Positions 17,329 to 25,190 of a stretch of 64,000 nucleotides of DNA are shown here, piece by piece. The notes beneath the pieces are model-generated. The model searched no databases and was not told where the DNA came from. It saw only the letters and a list, made by a program, of their open reading frames with translations. Every line of letters starts with the position of its first letter. Position 1 is the first letter of the stretch. The DNA is from Candidatus Zhuqueibacterota bacterium (GTDB lineage Bacteria > Zhuqueibacterota > Zhuqueibacteria > Oceanimicrobiales > Oceanimicrobiaceae): assembly GCA_029261995.1 (NCBI GenBank), contig JAJDAF010000064.1:1-64000 (forward strand), written 5' to 3'. The translations under genes were made by a program, and so were the position numbers.

Positions 17329-19554
17329 TTGATCGGACAAAAAATACTCCACTATGAAATCCTGGCGAAACTCGGTGAAGGCGGCATGGGCATTGTGTAC
17401 AAAGCAGAAGATACGAAGCTTAGACGTGACGTCGCCATCAAATTCATGCCGCGGCAGATTTCCGCCAGCGAAGAAGAACGCGAGCGATTCAAAATCGAAG
17501 CACAGGCAGCTGCGGCACTGAATCACCAGAACATTGCGACGACCTACGCTATCGAGCAACATGATGAGGAGCTGTTTATCGTCATGGAGTACATCGATGG
17601 AATAGAACTGAAGGAAAAAATCGACTCCAACCCTCTATCCGTCGATGAGACTCTGGAGATTTCGCTCCAAATAATAAAAGGTCTACAAGCTGCCTACGAC
17701 AAAGGTGTGGTGCACCGCGATATCAAGTCAGCGAACATCATGATCACTGACAAGGGTGATGTTAAGATCATGGATTTTGGGCTGGCCAAAGTACGGGGTG
17801 GCACGCAGGTCACGAAAGTTGGCACTATCATCGGAACAGCAGCATACATGTCGCCGGAGCAGACGCGTGGCGAAAAAACCGATCATCGTTCAGATATTTG
17901 GTCCTTTGGTGTGGTGCTTTACGAAATGCTAACCGGACAGATGCCCTTCCCAGGGGATTTCGAGCAGGCGGTTATCTATTCGATTTTAAATGAAGATCCG
18001 ACACCTATCAAGGACTTTCGGAGTGATGTTTCTGAGCAGCTAATTGAGATTATTGAAGGGGCACTGCAAAAAGAATCCCATGCTCGTTTCAGTTCTGCCG
18101 ATGACTTATTGGCCCACCTCGAAAAAGCACCCGCGAGACCCTCAACGGCGAGCACTGAAGGAGAAAAGCGCGGTTCTTCCATCGCTGTTTTGCCTTTCGC
18201 CAATATGAGCGCCGATCCCGAGCAGGACTACTTTTGTGACGGCATAGCTGAGGAGATCATCAATGCTTTGACGCGCATGGAAAATCTGCAGGTTGCGGCG
18301 CGAACGTCTTCATTCTACTTCAAGGGAGAGAAGGTGGACATTCGGGATGTGGGCCAAAAGCTGGACGTCGAGCACGTTCTGGAAGGCAGTGTGCGCAAGG
18401 CCGGCAATCGCCTGCGCATTACGGCCCAGCTCATCAAGGTTGCCGACGGCTACCACCTGTGGTCAGACCGATTCGACCGCGAGCTGACCGACGTTTTCGA
18501 GATTCAGGATGAAATCACGCTCACCATTGTTGATAAGTTAAGAATAGAGCTTCTGGGGGCCGAGAAAAGGGCTGTTGTCAATCATTATACGACCGACGTT
18601 GAGGCTTATCACTTCTATTTAAAAGGCCGCTACTTTGGCTACACAAGAAAAGCCGTCGATTGTTTCGAAAAGGCCATTGAAAGAGATCGCGACTACGCAC
18701 CAGCCTATTCAGGATTGGCAGATATCTACAGCGGACTGGGGGTGACTGCTCTGATCCCACCGGAGAAGGCCTTTGCCAAGGCAAAAGCTGCTGCCGAAAC
18801 GGCACTTAAAATTGACGATTCATTGGCAGAAGCGCACTGTTCTTTGGGCCTCTTCAAGTTTTGGCTAGACCATGAATGGGTCGGTGCCGAGAGTGATTTT
18901 CAACGGGCAATCGATCTCAATCCAGGTTATGCTGCGGCTCATTGTTGGTTCGCAAATTTGCTCGTTTGGAAAGGCGAGCCTGACAGAGCAATCGAAGAGG
19001 TAATGCGCGCTCAGGAACTCGAGCCACTTTCCTCAATAATTCAAGCGATGGTAGGCTTTATCCTCTACAGCGCTCGACGCTTCGATGATGCGATCGAGCA
19101 TGGCCGGCTAGCTCTTGAAATTGAGCCGGATTCTATTGAGGCTCTATATTTGGGATCCTTGGCTTACAAGGAAAAGCAAATGTATGCTGAAGCAATCTAT
19201 TCACTACAAAAGGCAGTTGAGCTTAGTCATCGTCGGCCTTTTTTCCTTGGACTGCTCGGTCATGTCCTGGCAGTGTCGGGGCAAAGAAGTGAGGCCAGGA
19301 AGATCTTTGAGGAGCTAGATCAGAGATCGACGGAGAAATATGTTAGTCCACTATTATTTGCCTGGCTCCACTTGGGTTTGGGAGAAAACCAGCAGGCCCT
19401 GGAATGGTTTGAGAAGGCTTTCAAAGCTGGGCATGGGCCCTATCATATTTTCGTCGCAGACTCAGTTTACGACGATATTCGGTCAACTCCTCAATTTCGA
19501 AAAATATTAAAGAAAATAGGTATTGAGTTCTGGGCGACTCAAACAGGAAGTTAA
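17329..19554 (+). CDS. serine/threonine protein kinase with TolB-N-like and TPR domains
   Basis: 741 residues from a TTG start with AAGG 9 bases upstream. The kinase domain is complete: GEGGMG loop at 16-21, Lys38, HRDIKSAN with catalytic Asp131, DFG at 149-151 and SPEQ. A segment at about 285-400 beginning SSIAVLPFANMSADPEQDYF is the TolB-N-like domain common behind bacterial kinases and adenylate cyclases. TPR repeats fill about 420-720. No transmembrane helix is visible, so it is probably cytosolic. It likely phosphorylates regulators in response to a protein-protein signal. It lies between the SDR gene and element copy 4. Confidence 0.92.
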   Translation: MIGQKILHYEILAKLGEGGMGIVYKAEDTKLRRDVAIKFMPRQISASEEERERFKIEAQAAAALNHQNIATTYAIEQHDEELFIVMEYIDGIELKEKIDSNPLSVDETLEISLQIIKGLQAAYDKGVVHRDIKSANIMITDKGDVKIMDFGLAKVRGGTQVTKVGTIIGTAAYMSPEQTRGEKTDHRSDIWSFGVVLYEMLTGQMPFPGDFEQAVIYSILNEDPTPIKDFRSDVSEQLIEIIEGALQKESHARFSSADDLLAHLEKAPARPSTASTEGEKRGSSIAVLPFANMSADPEQDYFCDGIAEEIINALTRMENLQVAARTSSFYFKGEKVDIRDVGQKLDVEHVLEGSVRKAGNRLRITAQLIKVADGYHLWSDRFDRELTDVFEIQDEITLTIVDKLRIELLGAEKRAVVNHYTTDVEAYHFYLKGRYFGYTRKAVDCFEKAIERDRDYAPAYSGLADIYSGLGVTALIPPEKAFAKAKAAAETALKIDDSLAEAHCSLGLFKFWLDHEWVGAESDFQRAIDLNPGYAAAHCWFANLLVWKGEPDRAIEEVMRAQELEPLSSIIQAMVGFILYSARRFDDAIEHGRLALEIEPDSIEALYLGSLAYKEKQMYAEAIYSLQKAVELSHRRPFFLGLLGHVLAVSGQRSEARKIFEELDQRSTEKYVSPLLFAWLHLGLGENQQALEWFEKAFKAGHGPYHIFVADSVYDDIRSTPQFRKILKKIGIEFWATQTGS

Positions 19555-19595
19555 GAATTCGAACGATCATTGCTCGCGCCAGATGCCGGGAAGTC

Positions 19596-19940
19596 CTGCT
19601 CGCGAGGGATTTACTCTCCGCGCTCGTCCCACCATGGAATCCCTTGCGGAACAATTGAATTGGGGACTATATCCCCCAACACATGCCGCCAACGAGACAA
19701 AGTGTTTGTCAAGTGGGCCGCTATAAGATCACTGACGAAAACGGCATCTATTTCACCACGCACACAATTGTGGAGTGGATGCCCGTTTTCAAAGAGGCCA
19801 GGTACTTCGCGATACCTTGCTAGCCGTAGACCTGCTGGAACTGCTCTGAGCAGGCGGGTGAATGAAATTCCCAATCTATCCGTTCCGCAGGGGATTCCAT
19901 GGTGAGAAAAGGCAAGTGGGCCTAAATCCCCAGCGAGCAG
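19596..19940 (+). mobile_element. 345-bp RAYT-derived inverted-repeat element, copy 4
   Basis: Same ends, length and orientation as the other copies. It follows the kinase stop by 41 bases. Its outward frame starts at 19862 and continues through the adjoining 99-bp repeat to a stop near 20071, running into the end of the convergent DoxX-like gene rather than into a plus-strand gene. Confidence 0.85.
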
Positions 19941-20039
19941 GACATGTTGGCAGGGCCACGCGTCCGCCTTGCTGGGAGGGGACTTGCGGCCCGCCTGCCC
20001 CGTTGGATATAGCAGAGGATATCTGTGCAATCCCAAAAA
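19941..20039. repeat. 99-bp repeat next to element copy 4
   Basis: Nearly identical to 21182-21280, both lying directly after the right end of an element. It begins CATGTTGGCAGGGCCACG and contains GGCAGG...GGCCCGCCTGCC, an imperfect hairpin. Together with the element end it makes a 178-bp direct duplication (19862-20039 and 21103-21280) flanking the DoxX/regulator pair. Confidence 0.85.
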
Positions 20040-20071
20040 CAATGGCTCCTATCGGGCAACTTGTGAATTAA

Positions 20072-20431
20072 TCAGGCTAGATCATTTTTTTTTAAGAATA
20101 TCAAAGCAGAAAGTAACGCCATAAAGATAACTGGACGAAAAAGTTCTACAGCTTCTTGGTGAACAATATGTGTTATTACGGCTCCAGTCATTACCACCAC
20201 CAACAACATGGCTGCATATTTCGATAATTTCGGGAGAAAGAGCAAAATCGCACCGAGCAATTCAACGACACCAATCAAGAGATAGAAATTGTTGAAGAAT
20301 CCCCAAGTAGTAAATTTCTGTATCCAAGTCTCTGCTGCTAGGAACTTGCCGGCACCAGCTGCCAAGAATAACAATCCGAGAATGATTTGAAGCGCCCAGG
20401 TTATGTAGCCATGCAGCTTTTTGCTTTTCAT
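20072..20431 (-). CDS. DoxX-like membrane protein
   Basis: 119 residues with four hydrophobic helices, the size and layout of the DoxX family (LGLLFLAAGAGKF near the start, a GVVELLGAILLFLP helix pair). The start at 20431 is chosen because AGGA lies 8 bases upstream and a membrane helix follows soon after; a longer frame to 20527 adds a polar stretch. DoxX proteins are linked to redox stress and quinone functions, but the exact role is open. It diverges from the regulator gene at 20589, which may control it. Confidence 0.75.
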   Translation of the reverse strand: MKSKKLHGYITWALQIILGLLFLAAGAGKFLAAETWIQKFTTWGFFNNFYLLIGVVELLGAILLFLPKLSKYAAMLLVVVMTGAVITHIVHQEAVELFRPVIFMALLSALIFLKKNDLA

Positions 20432-20588
20432 TTGACATTCCTGTTTAAGAGTCAAAGCATCATAAATATTGAAGGGTTGCGTCCCTTGTTTTTTTGACAC
20501 ATTTCTGTGTTTCAATTCGCATAGCAAAAACTTAAAGATTCCTTTGTCAAAATACCTGAAAAATCACTGAAAAAGGTATCCATTTTTT

Positions 20589-21026
20589 ATGAAATTGGGC
20601 AATAATGAAGAAGCAGTCTACAAATCCACGATTGGATCCTGGTCAATATCACCTGAGTCTGGAATCGTATCTTGTGGAACCGGTGATGAAACATATCTAG
20701 AGCCACGCTTAGCGAAACTTTTTTATGTTTTAAGTGAGAATGCAAATATTATGGTTCCAAGAAAACAGTTGATCGACCAAATATGGTGTGATACTATTGT
20801 TAATGAGGAGTCTCTGACACGGGCAATTTCGGATTTGAGGAAAACGCTCAAAAAACATTTTGATAATCCACCGCAAATCCAAACGATTCCAAAACGCGGC
20901 TATAGAATGATTATATCGATGTCACGTATTAGAAGGTCTTTTTGGATGGTAGCATTAGAATATATTGTATACATTCTGGTTGCCTTCATCTTGATTATTT
21001 TAATCATCAGGGGACTCAATTACTAA
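20589..21026 (+). CDS. membrane-bound winged-helix regulator, OmpR/CadC type, short
   Basis: 145 residues. Residues about 12-105 form an OmpR/PhoB-type DNA-binding domain with the expected landmarks (LEPRLAKLFYVLSEN, RKQLIDQIW, ESLTRAISDLRKTL, IQTIPKRGYRMI). A single membrane helix (about 118-141) ends the protein almost at once. CadC/ToxR-type proteins usually continue into a large periplasmic sensor, which is missing; no frameshifted remainder is visible downstream. It diverges from the DoxX-like gene across a 157-base promoter region and probably regulates it. Confidence 0.75.
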   Translation: MKLGNNEEAVYKSTIGSWSISPESGIVSCGTGDETYLEPRLAKLFYVLSENANIMVPRKQLIDQIWCDTIVNEESLTRAISDLRKTLKKHFDNPPQIQTIPKRGYRMIISMSRIRRSFWMVALEYIVYILVAFILIILIIRGLNY

Positions 21027-21102
21027 CAAAGATTAGAATGTTGAGTCGTGCTGCCATAAGTCGTAGTACTTTTCGGTAAGAGTTTAATCCGGAGTTGAAA
21101 GG

Positions 21103-21280
21103 ATGAAATTCCCAATCTATCAGTTCCGCAGGGGATTCCATGGTGAGAAAAGGCAAGTGGGCCTAAATCCCCAGCGAGCAGGTCATGTTGGCAGGGCCAC
21201 GCGCCCGCCTTGCTGGAAGGGGACTTGCGGCCCGCCTGCCCCGTTGGATATAGCAGAGGATATCTGTGCAATCCCGAAAA
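21103..21280 (+). mobile_element. right end of a 345-bp element (copy 5) plus 99-bp repeat
   Basis: Positions 21103-21181 match the last 79 bp of the 345-bp elements, and 21182-21280 is the second 99-bp repeat. The left part of the element is missing. The outward ATG at 21103 is kept, now behind GGAGTTGAAAGG. Its frame runs to a TGA at 21307-21309 that overlaps the peptidase ATG at 21306 as ATGA, as in copy 2. Confidence 0.85.
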
Positions 21281-21305
21281 TGTCATTCATGAATACAGTC
21301 TTCGC

Positions 21306-22109
21306 ATGATAAGGATCTGCCTCTTTCCGTTGGTTTCATTGCTGGCGGCGGCGAACGCGCTGCACGCACAAGAGAACGACAAAAGCTGGTTGGTTGAAAG
21401 CCACGCTTTGTTCGCAACCAAGCAATCGATGCACTTCGAAGCCCACTATTTCCCAACCGGTTCCGCGGCAGCGGCTATCGATGACATCCTTAAGTCCAGA
21501 GAAGCGGGATATGTCGCCGTCTCGAATTTCTTGAATATCGACTTCCCAACCAAGATAAAGCTGTATTTTTTCCCGGACCAGGAAACGAAACGCAAGGTGA
21601 CGGGACACGGCGGCTACGGTTGGGGATTTGACAATGTCATTGCCGAAGTCTACAACGATTCCATTCAGGTGGACCCGTTTCATGAGTTGACCCATGTCCT
21701 TGCTTACCAGATAGCACACCCGCCGGCGGCGCTCGACGAAGGCCTGGCTGTTTATTTGTCAGAAAAATTTGGAAACTCTGCTTTTTTCGAACTGGTCGGC
21801 TACCCCGGCAGCACCATAAACGAAACCCTGCACATTTTACTGAAAGACAAGAAACCTATTGCTCTGCGGGCCTTGCTTGCGTACGAAGATATCTCCGCGG
21901 CCTCAGAGGTGGTGTTGGCCTACGTTCAATCAGCCTCGCTGGTCAAATTCCTGATTGAGACTCATGGCCGGGAGAAGTTTCTGAAGTTATTCGCTGCGGC
22001 CAAGCCAAACGGCATTGCGGCAACCGGCGAGCTTTTCGTTCGACTCTATCAAGGTGATTTGAGCAAAGTTGAGCAGCAATGGCTTGTGTCATTGCGCATA
22101 TCCAAGTGA
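21306..22109 (+). CDS. exported gluzincin-type metallopeptidase (peptidase MA-like)
   Basis: 267 residues with an Sec signal peptide (cleavage near ALHAQ, residue 22). HELTH at 126-130 gives two zinc-ligand histidines and the catalytic Glu127; Glu145 in DEGLAVYLSE, 18 residues on, is the third ligand as in gluzincins. Size and arrangement fit the peptidase MA-like family. The start at 21306 has no ribosome-binding site of its own but forms an ATGA overlap with the short frame coming from element copy 5, so translation may depend on re-initiation from the repeat. Confidence 0.8.
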   Translation: MIRICLFPLVSLLAAANALHAQENDKSWLVESHALFATKQSMHFEAHYFPTGSAAAAIDDILKSREAGYVAVSNFLNIDFPTKIKLYFFPDQETKRKVTGHGGYGWGFDNVIAEVYNDSIQVDPFHELTHVLAYQIAHPPAALDEGLAVYLSEKFGNSAFFELVGYPGSTINETLHILLKDKKPIALRALLAYEDISAASEVVLAYVQSASLVKFLIETHGREKFLKLFAAAKPNGIAATGELFVRLYQGDLSKVEQQWLVSLRISK

Positions 22110-22365
22110 GAGTCGGACGCGTGGCACACGGTAGATTTTGAGATGCGCCAAAGACAGATGGGCGCGGCCACCCGGCCGCTTTTGGAACGTTTGGTTTCAA
22201 ATCTACGTTTGGTGCTGTTAGTGGCAGCACCCGTTATGCAACAGTTGGGCGGAAGAAGACGGCGGCTTTTAAAAAAAATATCAGGAAGTGTCCAAAACAA
22301 GAAAGCATATGCATCATAAGGTGTCGGTTGAGGTGACCGACAGGAACCCAACATAAGGAGGTATC

Positions 22366-22704
22366 ATGCCCAATTATTTATGTATGCAACGCAGCCAGCC
22401 CGGGAAGGCCAAAGGCGAAAGACCTTCTCCTGCCCAAATGGAGGAGATGTACGCCAAATTCAACGCCTGGAGGGAGAAATTCCAAAAAAATATCATCGAT
22501 ATGGGAGGGAAGCTCGGCGGCGGCAAACTCGTGACCTCAGAGGGTGTAACGGACGGGCCTTTCGTTGAAGCAAAAGAGATCATTGGCGGCTACATGCTCG
22601 TTTCCGCGGAAAGCCTGGAAGAGGCGATCGAGATAGCTCGCGGGTGCCCCGGACTGGTGAGTCCCGGCTCAGGCGTTGAAGTTAGGGAGATCAACACGCC
22701 TTGA
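22366..22704 (+). CDS. YCII-related (DGPF) protein
   Basis: 112 residues with the family core GGKLVTSEGVTDGPFVEAKE and the GGYMLVSAESLEEAIEIARGCPG strand-helix segment. YCII/DGPF proteins have a dimeric alpha-beta barrel fold; their reaction is unsettled. AAGGAGG lies 6 bases before the ATG. The stop overlaps the start of the ECF sigma gene as TTGA, so the two are translationally coupled. This pairing is characteristic of one ECF sigma group (ECF42). An inverted repeat (TGTCGGT...ACCGACA, 22322-22342) lies in the leader. Confidence 0.92.
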   Translation: MPNYLCMQRSQPGKAKGERPSPAQMEEMYAKFNAWREKFQKNIIDMGGKLGGGKLVTSEGVTDGPFVEAKEIIGGYMLVSAESLEEAIEIARGCPGLVSPGSGVEVREINTP

Positions 22705-23960
22705 CCCCGCCGACGCTGGTCGAGCACTTCTTCCGGCACGAATACGGCAGGCTTGTTGCCATGCTCTCGCGCCGGGTGGGAGTGCAAAACATCGAGGCCG
22801 TTGAGGACGCCGTTCAGTCCGCCTTGATGACCGCACTTGAGTCCTGGACGATTGCGGGTTTGCCTGACAATCCGTCGGCCTGGCTCTTCCGGGTGGCGCA
22901 CAACGAGCTTCTCGGAGAGTTGCGGCAACAAACCAACCACCGTCGCATCGCGGAACAAAACGCAAAAGAAGACATCGCTACTCCGGAGAACGGTCCGGAG
23001 GTCTTCCTTGCGGGCGAGGTGCAGGACGACCTGTTGCGGATGCTGTTTGTCTGCTGCGACGAATCTCTCCCGGTGGAATCACAACTGGTATTAGCTTTGA
23101 AGACCCTGTGCGGCTTCGATGTTCGAGAGATTGCGCTGCGTTTGTTCACCAGCGAAGCCAACGTATACAAACGCCTCGGTCGAGCCCGCAGCCGTTTGCG
23201 GAAACTTCCGCTTCGTACCGGGGAACTTGATGGCGAGCAATATTGCTCGCGACTTGCAGCCGTAAGCAAGATACTTTACCTTCTCTTTACAGAGGGCTAC
23301 CTTTCTTCCCACACAAAAGTGGCTATCCGCCGGGAGCTTTGTGACGAAGCGATAAGGCTGGCTACCCTGCTGGCGGAACACCCAGCAGGCCAGGTTCCCG
23401 ATACATTTGCCCTGTTGGCTCTCATGCATTTGCACGCGGCGCGGATGACAGCACGCCAGGACGGATCCCGCGGGTTGCTCCTGCTGGAGGAGCAGGACCG
23501 AGAGCTTTGGGACCAGGAAAGGATAGAGGTCGGATTGAAATGGTTGGCGAAATCCGCACAGGGCAATGGCTTTTCCCGGTACCACGCGGAGGCCGGGATT
23601 GCGGCAGAACATTGCCTCGCCCCATCGTTTCAAGATACTCGCTGGGACAAAGTGGTGGCGTGTTACGAGTTGCTGGAACGAGTTGCACCCTCTGCAATAC
23701 ACAAACTGAACCGTTCGGTAGCAGTTGCGGAGTGGCAGGGACCCTTGGCTGGTCTCTCCGTTCTCGAGGGCTTCGAACCACCGACCTGGCTGGCAGGCTC
23801 CTGCCTATGGGCTGCGGTGTTGGCTGATTTGCACCGGCGCTGCGGAAACGCCCAAAAGGCGAAGCGCTATCGAGATGTAGCATATGAATTGGCTCCCACT
23901 CCGGCCGTGAGGCAGCTTTTGCAACGACGACTTCGGAACGGGCGGGTGACCGGGGTGTAG
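22701..23960 (+). CDS. ECF sigma factor with C-terminal extension (ECF42/SigJ-like type)
   Basis: 419 residues from a TTG that overlaps the previous stop. Residues about 8-75 are sigma region 2 (EDAVQSALMTALESW, NPSAWLFRVAHNELL), and about 115-170 region 4 (FDVREIALRLFTSEANVYKRLGRARSRLR). The remaining 240 residues are the helical DUF6596-type extension with TPR-like character, typical of ECF42 factors. No anti-sigma gene is adjacent, as is usual for this group, where the extension is thought to regulate activity. It probably drives transcription of the YCII gene and itself. Confidence 0.9.
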   Translation: MTPPTLVEHFFRHEYGRLVAMLSRRVGVQNIEAVEDAVQSALMTALESWTIAGLPDNPSAWLFRVAHNELLGELRQQTNHRRIAEQNAKEDIATPENGPEVFLAGEVQDDLLRMLFVCCDESLPVESQLVLALKTLCGFDVREIALRLFTSEANVYKRLGRARSRLRKLPLRTGELDGEQYCSRLAAVSKILYLLFTEGYLSSHTKVAIRRELCDEAIRLATLLAEHPAGQVPDTFALLALMHLHAARMTARQDGSRGLLLLEEQDRELWDQERIEVGLKWLAKSAQGNGFSRYHAEAGIAAEHCLAPSFQDTRWDKVVACYELLERVAPSAIHKLNRSVAVAEWQGPLAGLSVLEGFEPPTWLAGSCLWAAVLADLHRRCGNAQKAKRYRDVAYELAPTPAVRQLLQRRLRNGRVTGV

Positions 23961-24184
23961 CAACAGGAATTGTGTGGCACCGACATCAATCACGCACGAG
24001 CCGACGTGAAATTCATCCTGCCCACCATCGCGCCAGGGCGAAACCAAAACGACACCTCACCCACAATCACAGCCAGTCTTGATTTTCTTAACAAACCTGT
24101 CTACCTTGCTTTGGACATGCAAGCGCATTTCGTCGCCAGGGCAATCCTGGGACGCCTTCGAACGACTTAACGAGAGTTCAAGAG

Positions 24185-24946
24185 TTGCAGACCGCGGATA
24201 AGAAAGCCATGTGGCGGGACGATTATAAGGTTCACTCCTACGAAGTAGACCTCAATGCGCGGGCCACGTTGCCGGCGCTGTGCCGCTTCATGCAGGAGTC
24301 GGCTTGGAATCACGCGGAACACCTGGGTTTTGGTTACACGCATTTGGCGGCGCAAGACCTGATCTGGATTCTGTCGCGCCAGGTCGTGGAGATGACAAGA
24401 TACCCGAAATGGGGAGATACCATCACGGTGCAGACCTGGCCCAGCGGACTGGAAAAGCTCCTGTGTTATCGGGATTTCCGGTTGTTCGATGCAGAGGGCA
24501 GCGTGCTCGGCCTGGCAACGACAACCTGGTTTGCCGTCGATGTTCACAGCCGGCGTCCGCAACGCAGCAGCCGGTATTTTGACTACCAACTTCCGGTTGA
24601 TTGCGAACAAGTTCTTGAGGACAGGCCTCCGAAACTCAACTCCTTGCAGTTTGGAGATGTGTCGCGCGAAATCGAGGTTGGCTACCACGACATGGATGTC
24701 AACGGACACGTGAACAACGTACGATATCTGGAGTGGATGTTGGAGAGTTGCAGCCTGGACTTTTTGAAATCACACCATCTTTCGAGACTGGAAATCAACT
24801 ATCTTGGCGAGGCTACCTGCGGCGAGACAATCAGCGCCAGCCTGAACAATACCGGCGAAACCGGACTCGAACACGGACTCTCCAAGGCGTCAGACAATAC
24901 CGAGCTAAGCAAGGCGCGCACCTTCTGGCGTAGAAGAAGAGACTAG
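24185..24946 (+). CDS. acyl-ACP thioesterase
   Basis: 253 residues with two hot-dog domains. The first (about 10-125) holds the helix MQESAWNHAEHLGFGY and the TTTWFAVDV strand; the second (about 160-250) has DVNGHVNNVRYLEW with Asp171/Asn173/His175 as the likely catalytic site. It releases fatty acids from acyl carrier protein. The start is uncertain: TTG at 24185 behind ACGAGAGTTCAAGAG, or ATG at 24209 behind AAGAAAG; the second loses only eight polar residues. Standing alone downstream of a 224-base gap, it appears monocistronic. Confidence 0.85.
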   Translation: MQTADKKAMWRDDYKVHSYEVDLNARATLPALCRFMQESAWNHAEHLGFGYTHLAAQDLIWILSRQVVEMTRYPKWGDTITVQTWPSGLEKLLCYRDFRLFDAEGSVLGLATTTWFAVDVHSRRPQRSSRYFDYQLPVDCEQVLEDRPPKLNSLQFGDVSREIEVGYHDMDVNGHVNNVRYLEWMLESCSLDFLKSHHLSRLEINYLGEATCGETISASLNNTGETGLEHGLSKASDNTELSKARTFWRRRRD

Positions 24947-25002
24947 CCCAAATTCTGCTTTCCGTAACAACCGCCTTCCGTCGTTTCATCCTATGTTACA
25001 GA

Positions 25003-25019
25003 TGAAACGAACCGTTTCA
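25003..25019. promoter_or_regulatory. upstream activator-type palindrome, distal
   Basis: TGAAACG-AAC-CGTTTCA, perfect 7-bp arms. An overlapping larger inverted repeat (CGTTTCATC at 24982-24990 with GATGAAACG at 25001-25009) adds a third half-site. Centre about 139 bases before the predicted start of transcription of the cytochrome operon. Confidence 0.7.
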
Positions 25020-25075
25020 AATCAATTTAATTACTTGATAAACTGCAATTTACATCGATTAACAGACTGTAACGC

Positions 25076-25092
25076 TGAAACGTTTCGTTTCA
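25076..25092. promoter_or_regulatory. upstream activator-type palindrome, proximal
   Basis: TGAAACG-TTT-CGTTTCA, the same arms and spacing as at 25003. The centres are 73 bp apart, about seven helical turns, so two dimers would bind the same face of the DNA, as expected for a sigma-54 enhancer-binding protein. Confidence 0.7.
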
Positions 25093-25123
25093 TATAAGAA
25101 GGCGTTGCTTGCGTTGACGATGG

Positions 25124-25140
25124 TGGTACTCCTTTTGCTT
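25124..25140 (+). promoter_or_regulatory. sigma-54-type promoter
   Basis: TGGTACTCCTTTTGCTT: GG at 25125-25126 and GC at 25137-25138 separated by ten bases, as in the -24/-12 consensus TGGCACG-N4-TTGC. Expected transcription start about 25150, 40 bases before the cytochrome ATG. The two palindromes upstream support RpoN-dependent control. Confidence 0.65.
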
Positions 25141-25190
25141 AAACACTGTTCAAATCATGATTCCAGTTGTTCCAAAGAAGAGATTTGAAC

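Noticed and set aside
13506-19940. Integron-type attC sites between cassette-like genes
   Set aside because: The repeats are 345 bp with a transposase fragment and REP-like ends, no integrase is visible, and attC core motifs are not evident.
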